NCBI GenBank assembly: GCA_005887855.1
Contig: VBQB01000039.1
Coordinates: 1-6,695, forward strand
Length of the DNA: 6,695 nucleotides
Direction of reading: 5' to 3'
DNA from: Verrucomicrobiota bacterium
Lineage (GTDB): Bacteria; Verrucomicrobiota; Verrucomicrobiae; Chthoniobacterales; UBA10450
Positions within the stretch are counted from its first letter, which is position 1. Each line of letters starts with the position of its first letter. This document shows, in pieces, positions 1 to 4,739 of the stretch. The position numbers were made by a program, and so were the translations under genes. The notes beneath the pieces were generated by a model. It was not told the origin of the DNA. It ran no database searches and saw only the letters and a program-made list of their open reading frames with translations.

Positions 1-1077
1 ATTCAGTGAGACGATCCGCAGATAATCGCTGCCGAAAGCAATCACTCGTGGATCGTGTGAGAAAACACCAATCAGCGCCGCCGGCGCGAGGTACGCGATC
101 AATGTGAGCACCAGCATCATTACCGAGGCTATGCCAATTGCCGAATACACGGAACGGCGAACTCGATCAGCGCGACGGCCGCCGAAGTTCTGTCCTACCA
201 CGGGTGAGACGGCAAAGCTGAGCGCCACTACCGGCAGAAAAAGCGCCTGCATCACGCGTGCTCCGACTCCGAAACCCGCCTGGGCTGCTGGTCCAAAGCC
301 GCGGATGATCGCGTAAACGAGCATGATGTAAACAAACAGCAGCACAAACTCAGCGCCGGCTGGCACACCGATCCGCAGCATCCCTCCCCAAATTCTTGTT
401 TGCGGGGTGAAAAGCGGAAAGCGAAAACGTAGGTAATGATATTTCTTTTCGAAATAAATTATGATCAGCACATCGGCGACCAGAATGGAAATAAACGTCG
501 CCAGCGCTGCGCCTGTCACTCCCAGTCTGGGCCACGGACCGATTCCGAAGATCAACAGAGGAGCAAGCACGATGTTGAGCAGCACGCTGAGCACTTGGAA
601 TCCCACGGCCGGCTTAATAATTCCGGTGGCCCGCAGCGCCGAACCCAGCGCCACCAGAGGAAACTGGAGTAAAAGTCCAGGAAGAAACCAGAGCAGATAA
701 GCTTTTGCCAACGTCGCCGTCGCCGAACGCAATCAAGATCGACATTACGGATTTCTTTTACGCAACGCTTATTGTGAATGGCTGAGCGCGGATGCGAAAG
801 ACTGATTGAAGACGAGCTCGGCTCGCGACTGGTCTTTTCTTCCCGCGGCCTGCGAGATTAACGTTGTTGTTCCCACGGCCAGCATTTGGGTAAGCGCCAG
901 CACAATCATCGTCATGTTGCCTGCCAGACCAACGGCCGCGATCGCCTCTTTTCCCAGGCGTCCCACCCAATAGAGATCGGCCAATAAATAAAGAGTCTGC
1001 ACCACCATGCTCGCAGCCAAAAACGCCGACATATGCAACAAATGCCTGGTGACCGAGCCTTGGGTAAGGTCTTTCAT
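1..1077 (-). pseudogene. MATE-family multidrug/cation antiporter, disrupted and cut by window edge
   Basis: An inner-membrane exporter of the MATE (NorM/DinF-like) family, which pumps drugs or other organic cations out in exchange for Na+ or H+. The N-terminal piece (1077-769, 102 residues) starts MKDLTQGSVTRHLLHMSAF and carries LYLLADLYWVGRLGKEAIAA, the typical first-helices region. The same frame is open again from 720 to base 1, with family-like stretches such as AYLLWFLPGLLLQFPLVALG, GSALRATGIIKP and FAVSPVVGQNFGGRRADRVR. The two pieces are in one frame, and the spacing between them is about right for the family. The stretch between holds three stops (771-769, 747-745, 735-733), so it is either a compensated frameshift pair, several point changes, or bad sequence. 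The C-terminal part, roughly the last quarter, lies off the left edge. No clear Shine-Dalgarno precedes the ATG at 1077. Family call is firm; substrate is unknown. Confidence 0.88.
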
Positions 1078-1398
1078 TAGCGCGAAGCTTCGCTCAACGT
1101 TTCAGTTGCTCAAGATCCTACGCGTCGACTAGGCCGCATACGATAGCTAGTGAGAGAAGAATCTGAAGGGTGTGGATTTTCACAGCGTCTAGCGCGATTA
1201 GCTTCATCCGGATCGACGTCAAGTTTTTGGTGAGCACGCTCGAAGCCGCTCAAGAACAAAGAGCCTGCTCAGCGACTTCACAGTTCCAGCACTTACCGGT
1301 TTAAGTCCGCTGTGATTTCGGCGAACAGGTTCATCGCGTTTTGCGCAAATACCGCGCCGCCTAACGAAGAGGCAACGAAAAATGAAGGATGCGGCTGC
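1078..1398. other. Intergenic stretch without a convincing gene
   Basis: About 320 bases between the ATPase stop and the MATE start. A perfect 12-bp palindrome, GCGAAGCTTCGC (1082-1093), ends 5 nt before the MATE start codon, where a ribosome-binding site would be expected. A 29-codon minus-strand ORF (1118-1207) could encode one hydrophobic helix but lacks a recognisable ribosome-binding site. I see no terminator, tRNA or repeat. Confidence 0.5.
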
Positions 1399-2522
1399 TC
1401 ATGACAATTGCGCAGACTGAATCCAGAGGCGGAAGAATCGATCAGTGATCAAGAACGACACGTTATCGCGGTCGATAATGTCTTTGCCTAACAATGCCTC
1501 GACGGCACGCTGGGCGTTCGAAGCGGAGCTCAGGCCATAGCGGCTTACGAACTCACCGCCAAACACCTTCACTCCAGCGGCCTCCGCCGCGAGCCCCTTC
1601 AGGAAGCGCTTCTGCGGAATTGTCAACGACTCCCAAAGCGCTGTGTAGGCGTAGGTTTCTCGATCCAACAACACCTTCACTGCAGTGCGCATCATCTCTG
1701 CGGTGACCTTCGCCTTCCGCTCGCATAATTCCCAGAGGACATGGCAAAGATGCTGGGTATAAAATGGATGTCCTTGCGTCATTTCGCAGAGATCGTGGAT
1801 TTCTTGCTCATCAATTCGCTTCTCCGCGTCCGCGAACCGCGAACGAATGAAGGGCTGCCAATGCTTCTCCGCGATCGGCCCAAGCGGATAATGTCCACCC
1901 GCTCTATACAGGGGACGATTCCGATCTAGCACCATTTTCTGGATCAGATGTTTGCGACTGCCGAGGAAAACGTAGCTAACCTGGCGATGAGCTTGAATCA
2001 CGCTCCGTAACTTCCGCTCTACACGATCGCTGCCGTACTCCAGAACCTGCTGAAATTCGTCGAGCACGACGGCAACGCGCAGCCCGCCCTTGGCCGCAAT
2101 CTTCGCGGGCGTTTCCAGAACTTCTTCCAGGACCGGATCAATCCGGGCGTGCTTCGCCAGACCAAATGCCAGGGTCGGTTTCCCTTCCTCGTTCACAGTC
2201 ACACTGGGCGACAAGCTGCCGAACAATTTTTTTGCGGTTTCCAGCGCTTTTTCTACGGATGAACTCATCGACTCGGTGATGGCGCGGGCCATAGCAGCGA
2301 CGAAGGTCGCTTCGCTATCCGTCGGCCAAAGATCGACGTAGGCCGAGATAAAATTTTTCCGAGCGCGCCGTGCACCAGCGATGTTTTGCCGTAGCGGCGT
2401 TCCGAAAAGACGAAGAGCTTCTCCGCGTTCTCCATCGCACGTCGCAAATCGGCCAGTTCCTTCTGCCGATTGCAAAAGGCCTCGCCGCTCACTACGCCGC
2501 CGTACTCGAATGGGTTTCTCAC
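1399..2522 (-). pseudogene. P-loop ATPase, archaeal-ATPase (PF01637-like) family, frameshifted
   Basis: An AAA+/STAND-related P-loop ATPase of unknown cellular role. Reading from a GTG at 2522, the N-terminal part begins MRNPFEYGGVVSGEAFCNRQ and has a Walker A motif in FSERRYGKTSLV; the first glycine of GxxxxGKT is replaced by serine. After LGK the frame breaks in the A5/T4 tract at 2350-2358. One extra A there would read on as NFISAYVDLWPTD, giving a protein of about 374 residues. The remaining frame is open to the stop at 1399. It carries Walker B (VAVVLDEFQQV), a sensor-like strand (YVFLGSRKHLI) and the family-like GHPFYTQHLCHVLWELCE. The C-terminal region (FLKGLAAEAAG to ITDRFFRLWIQ) resembles a winged helix. 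An ATG at 2475 opens the downstream frame but yields a non-homologous N-terminus lacking Walker A. The break may be a sequencing indel or a true pseudogene. Confidence 0.85.
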
Positions 2523-2555
2523 ATTACGCGATTTGCGTTACGCATGTTGCGTAAT
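2523..2555. promoter_or_regulatory. 33-bp imperfect dyad, candidate operator for the ATPase gene
   Basis: The outer arms are ATTACGC (2523-2529) and GCGTAAT (2549-2555), and the middle is GCGTTACGC (2535-2543). The centre of symmetry is base 2539, and 13 of 16 bases pair across it. The inner part TTACGC-ATGTT-GCGTAA is a perfect inverted repeat. It ends at the base before the GTG start of the ATPase gene, so it could be a repressor operator or a hairpin in the mRNA leader. No known regulator is recognised. Confidence 0.45.
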
Positions 2556-2582
2556 ACAAATGGAATCGTGCACTGTTGTAAA
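2553..2582 (-). promoter_or_regulatory. Weak candidate sigma-70 promoter for the ATPase gene
   Basis: On the minus strand TTTACA (2582-2577, one mismatch to TTGACA) lies 18 bp before TGTATT (2558-2553, four of six matches to TATAAT). Transcription would begin near 2546, inside the dyad at 2523-2555, which is the usual position for a repressor site. Matches this weak occur often by chance. Confidence 0.25.
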
Positions 2583-2688
2583 GGCGGCTGTTTCCTATTC
2601 TCGGCTGTCGGTCTATCGCGCTCTAGCCTCGGCGACGGCGGATGACTGCGGTCTCGGCGTCGCCTTTTCCAGCGCCTGTTCCAATCAT

Positions 2689-2706
2689 CATGCGTGTACA
2701 CGCATG
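2689..2706. repeat. Perfect 18-bp palindrome CATGCGTGTACACGCATG
   Basis: Every base pairs with its mirror around 2697/2698, with no spacer. It lies in the divergent intergenic region, 166 bp upstream of the ATPase start and 191 bp upstream of the secreted-protein start. A dimeric transcription factor site is the simplest reading. With no loop, an RNA hairpin is less likely. Confidence 0.5.
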
Positions 2707-2760
2707 CGAATCACCGTTTTACTGATATCAGTCGATTACCAGTCAGAACCGCTCCCGTTG

Positions 2761-2776
2761 TGGCAAATTTTTGGCA
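2761..2776 (+). promoter_or_regulatory. Weak sigma-54-like (-24/-12) site
   Basis: TGGCAAATTTTTGGCA has GG and GC exactly 12 bases apart, as in the TGGCAC-N5-TTGC consensus, with TGGC in place of TTGC at the -12 element. Transcription would begin near 2788, leaving a leader of about 110 nt before the secreted-protein gene. No activator gene is visible in the window. The call is tentative. Confidence 0.2.
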
Positions 2777-2897
2777 ACCGCGCGACTGTCCGCATCCGAT
2801 TATATTATAGCGGGAGGCGCACATTCTAGGCGTCGAGGAAATCCTTAGCAGGGAGTTTTCATCCCTCGCAAAACAACAAACAAGAAGGGAAAACTAT

Positions 2898-3194
2898 ATG
2901 AAAAAGCTGCTCTTAATTGCATTGGTGGTAACTGGGTTGGCTTTCGTTCCCGTGCAGCGTTCTGACGCTCAAGTTTCAGTCGGAATTGGGGTTGGATTCT
3001 CGGGCGGCGATTATGGCTATCCGGGATATGCTGGGTATTACCCATATCGGTACTATCGACCGTACTACTATTCTCAATCATATCCTTATTCCTATTACAC
3101 GGGCTCCTACTACACGGGTCCCTCGTACTACTGGTACAACGGGCATCGGGTTTACCGCCACCACCGTCACCATAACTACCGATATCGGTACTAA
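2898..3194 (+). CDS. Small secreted tyrosine/glycine-rich protein
   Basis: A 98-residue exported protein of unknown function. It has a clear Sec signal peptide: MKK, a hydrophobic stretch LLLIALVVTGLAF, and a likely cut after SDA (residues 22-24). The mature part opens with a glycine/valine segment (QVSVGIGVGFSGG) and then becomes extremely tyrosine-rich: 24 of the 98 residues are Tyr, many in YY or YYY runs, with short repeats such as SYYTG. It ends in a His/Arg/Tyr tail (YRHHRHHNYRYRY). AAGGGA at 2885-2890, 7 nt before the ATG, is a good ribosome-binding site. It stands alone on the plus strand and is followed by a strong terminator. The composition suggests a surface, cell-wall or adhesive role, or aromatic cross-linking, but nothing in the sequence proves this. 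Confidence 0.85.
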   Translation: MKKLLLIALVVTGLAFVPVQRSDAQVSVGIGVGFSGGDYGYPGYAGYYPYRYYRPYYYSQSYPYSYYTGSYYTGPSYYWYNGHRVYRHHRHHNYRYRY

Positions 3195-3220
3195 GCTGGC
3201 GTAGGCTATAAAATACATTG

Positions 3221-3255
3221 AGCAGGCTCGGAATCGCTTCCGAGCCTGCTTTTTT
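3221..3255 (+). terminator. Strong intrinsic terminator after the secreted-protein gene
   Basis: A perfect 13-bp stem (AGCAGGCTCGGAA, 3221-3233, pairing with 3238-3250) closes a TCGC loop and runs into a tract of six Ts (3250-3255). It begins 27 bp after the stop of the tyrosine-rich protein gene. It also lies just beyond the stop of the converging 49-residue gene; read on the minus strand its T-tail is poor, so it may act only weakly in that direction. Confidence 0.93.
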
Positions 3256-3258
3256 GAA

Positions 3259-3408
3259 CTAAACCCGGCGGAATGCGTTTCCTCCGAAAATAATCGCCAG
3301 CCCGAGCAGGATGACTGCGACCGGCACGAGCGGCGCGCCGGTGACGTAAGTGAGCAGGACGAAGAGGATCGCGATGACGGCGAGGATTGTTGCGATGTTG
3401 TAGTTCAT
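3259..3408 (-). CDS. 49-residue membrane protein, two transmembrane segments
   Basis: A tiny integral membrane protein of unknown function. It begins MNYNIATILAVIAILFVL; one hydrophobic segment spans about residues 5-22 and a second about 27-41 (LVPVAVILLGLAIIF). A short turn (TGAP) separates them, and the C-terminus is basic (AFRRV). The frame is open to an upstream ATG at 3462, but the start at 3408 is preferred because AGGA (3417-3414) lies 5 nt before it and the upstream extension is not protein-like. It is a single-gene unit converging on the tyrosine-rich protein gene. The hairpin shape fits small stress-linked or YqaE-like membrane peptides in general form only; I do not assign it to a named family. 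Confidence 0.72.
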   Translation of the reverse strand: MNYNIATILAVIAILFVLLTYVTGAPLVPVAVILLGLAIIFGGNAFRRV

Positions 3409-3410
3409 AG

Positions 3411-3417
3411 TTTTCCT
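3411..3417 (-). promoter_or_regulatory. Ribosome-binding site that fixes the 49-residue start
   Basis: AGGAAAA on the minus strand, with AGGA 5 nt before the ATG at 3408. No comparable site precedes the longer in-frame start at 3462, so the short form is favoured. Confidence 0.6.
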
Positions 3418-3714
3418 ATCGTGGGTTTTGCCGACGCTACCGTGTGAGATTATCTGGGGCAAGATTCTTCAACAGGATCGATTTCGAGTTCTGGAATGGA
3501 GCCGCGGGGACGCAAGCGACATAGATGGGCGACCCGAACGGGTGAGCTTTCGGGAGAAAGCGAATCAATGAAATCGTCTGGCCGTACTCGCCGGTCCCGG
3601 ATTTAATTCGACCGTCAAAATCAGAAGTCCGAAATCCTTCCAAAACCGAGTTCTGTCCCTCGAAAAAGAGCTTCTTAGGAAATGATTATCAGTGCGTTGG
3701 AATCTGACTTTGAA

Positions 3715-3918
3715 TCAGATGGTTGACGTGCGGCGCGACAAAGAACTGTTGTATCCTTGCGCGCTCGTGTGGGTCAGCCCGGGGTTGTTTGCCGGGGCGT
3801 ATTTATTGGGCCCGTCAGCTCCACTTTCGCTATGCTCTTGCGCGATGGCGCCTATAGTCAAGGCTACAAAGCCTACCGCTACAGCAGCTGCCACTTTCGT
3901 TTCGATAGATAGCTTCAT
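3715..3918 (-). CDS. 67-residue secreted or membrane-anchored peptide
   Basis: A small exported protein of unknown function. It begins MKLSIETKVAAAVAVGFVAL and has a hydrophobic core at about residues 9-23 and a likely signal-peptidase site after AIA (24-26). That leaves a mature part of about 41 residues, polar and rich in Ser, Asn, Pro and Gly (for example GPNKYAPANNPGLTHTSAQG), ending in SRRTSTI. The frame is open further upstream to 4041, but that extension only overlaps the preceding gene in another frame. The ATG at 3918 lies 7 nt after the TGA of the 191-residue gene, and GAGGGG (3937-3932), inside the end of that gene, is the only purine-rich site, 13 nt away. The two genes therefore look co-transcribed, perhaps translationally coupled. 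Confidence 0.65.
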   Translation of the reverse strand: MKLSIETKVAAAVAVGFVALTIGAIAQEHSESGADGPNKYAPANNPGLTHTSAQGYNSSLSRRTSTI

Positions 3919-3925
3919 ATGTTTT

Positions 3926-4501
3926 TCATATCCCCTCAAATACATTAGCCAACCGGCCGACCTCGGCACCTTCCGGATTACGCCACCTCGCGAAAACGCG
4001 AATAATAGACGCCCGGAGCGCCTGGGAAAGGCGTCCACCACGCTTTGTCCAATAACCGAACCAGCCTAACGAGGCATCAGCCAAAAGTTCCGTGCGGATT
4101 ACTTCCGGGCAGACGTCCAGCAATTTACAAACATTCACGAATGAGTACGACCAGGAAAAATCATTCGCGGTAATCCAACTGTAGGCATCGAGATACAGTT
4201 CCCGCTTGACGCCCGTGGTTGCGGCACGGAACCGGCGCAAATCGTGGGCCGCCTGTTTTAGCACACCAGCGGCCAGGCCTTTCTCAGGCATTACTTCTGG
4301 CGGTTCGGCTGGAGGAACAAAAAAATGTGCGCCGCGAGCATTGTGACATTCCGCAGTTGAAAATGCATTCAACTCGCCGCGCGATAGCCGCGCCGCCAGT
4401 TCTTCTCTCAGGCTTTCGCATCCAGAATGGGTCGGAAACACCACAAATTGATTGGTGAACTCAGGTGTCTCACTGACGCGATCGTATGCTACGGTGTCCA
4501 T
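3926..4501 (-). CDS. Conserved-looking 191-residue protein of unknown function
   Basis: A soluble protein with no signal peptide or membrane segment. Residues 1-75 are mixed, with FVVFPTHSGCESLREELAAR. Residues about 96-145 form the most family-like block: YLDAYSWITANDFSWSYSFV followed by NVCKLLDVCPEVIRTELL, with W109, W117, YSF (119-121) and C125. It resembles, from memory, small proteins of Acidobacteria and Deltaproteobacteria with a pattern like WI-x(3)-D-x(2)-W-x-FSF-x(2)-VC-x(2)-LG. The helix pattern after VC and a basic C-terminus (TKRGGRLSQALRASIIRVFARWR) could bind nucleic acid, but this is inference. The ATG at 4501 is the first in the frame and has no clear ribosome-binding site. 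The 67-residue gene follows 7 nt after its stop. It is the gene most likely to represent an uncharacterised family here. Confidence 0.8.
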   Translation of the reverse strand: MDTVAYDRVSETPEFTNQFVVFPTHSGCESLREELAARLSRGELNAFSTAECHNARGAHFFVPPAEPPEVMPEKGLAAGVLKQAAHDLRRFRAATTGVKRELYLDAYSWITANDFSWSYSFVNVCKLLDVCPEVIRTELLADASLGWFGYWTKRGGRLSQALRASIIRVFARWRNPEGAEVGRLANVFEGI

Positions 4502-4739
4502 GTCATTATTCGGTTTGATTGATTGGCTACTTCTTTCTCAAGCTTTTGAAGGCGGACATTTCAAAAAAATTGAAATTTGTTTTCCCCATTGGTTCGACGC
4601 CAGCGACACCACGCCGCCTTGCGATAGATTTCCGCCAGGCTCCGCCCTCCTTTGCAGTCTTAGTGGGTGCGGTCGGGGCGAGCCGACAGTTTCTGACAAG
4701 CTTCGGGAGTGCCGCAGCCCTCGGGCGGCCATGGCGAAC
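4502..4739. other. 238-bp gap between the kinase-TPR gene and the 191-residue gene
   Basis: No convincing gene. A 64-codon minus-strand ORF (4538-4732) starts 8 nt after the kinase stop, but its Arg/Pro/Ser-rich composition and lack of a ribosome-binding site argue against coding. An AT-rich inverted repeat, ATTTCAA-AAAAA-TTGAAAT (4558-4576), lies 57 bp upstream of the 191-residue gene. It could belong to that gene's promoter region or be a weak terminator for the kinase transcript. No clear -10/-35 pair is seen. Confidence 0.45.

Larger units (their letters stand above)
2523..2897. other. Divergent control region, rich in palindromes
   Basis: About 375 bases between the starts of two divergent genes (ATPase on minus, secreted protein on plus). 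It holds no convincing ORF: long open frames here lack protein-like composition. It contains a 33-bp dyad (2523-2555), an 18-bp perfect palindrome (2689-2706), a 12-bp palindrome (2721-2732) and a weak sigma-54-like site (2761-2776), described separately. An AT-rich stretch, TATATTATAG (2801-2810), could be a -10 element for the plus-strand gene, but no good -35 lies 16-18 bp upstream of it. Confidence 0.5.

Noticed and set aside
1293..1449. Open minus-strand frame past the ATPase end with protein-like residues (PSFFVASSLGGAVFAQNAM, then NLFAEITADLNR)
   Set aside because: It has no start before an internal ATG and no ribosome-binding site, and the ATPase already ends at a family-typical position (DRFFRLWIQ), so no C-terminal extension is needed. 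It could be a gene remnant, but I cannot support it.
2350..2358. Programmed -1 ribosomal frameshift in the ATPase
   Set aside because: The tract does not fit an X XXY YYZ heptamer in the zero frame, no downstream stimulatory structure is evident, and this ATPase family is not known for recoding.
2631..2664. Stem GGCGACG/CGTCGCC followed by TTTT on the plus strand, terminator-like
   Set aside because: The loop is about 20 nt and no plus-strand gene lies upstream that would need a terminator.
2470..2829. 119-codon plus-strand ORF over the divergent control region
   Set aside because: It overlaps the ATPase N-terminus antisense, has no ribosome-binding site, and lacks any recognisable domain or normal protein composition.
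3437..3643. 68-codon minus-strand ORF upstream of the 49-residue gene
   Set aside because: It starts at TTG without a ribosome-binding site and overlaps the leader of the 49-residue gene. Its first residues come from a low-complexity GGATTTCGGACTTCTG-like stretch common in intergenic DNA.
3702..3720. Inverted repeat ATCTGA-N7-TCAGAT overlapping the stop of the 67-residue gene
   Set aside because: Arms are only 6 bp and no T-tract follows on the minus strand, so it is not a convincing terminator.
3692..4069. 125-codon plus-strand ORF
   Set aside because: It lies antisense across the 67-residue gene and the end of the 191-residue gene; both of those have better features (signal peptide, coupling).
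4538..4732. 64-codon minus-strand ORF just after the kinase stop
   Set aside because: Arg/Pro/Ser-rich composition typical of non-coding GC-rich DNA, and no ribosome-binding site.
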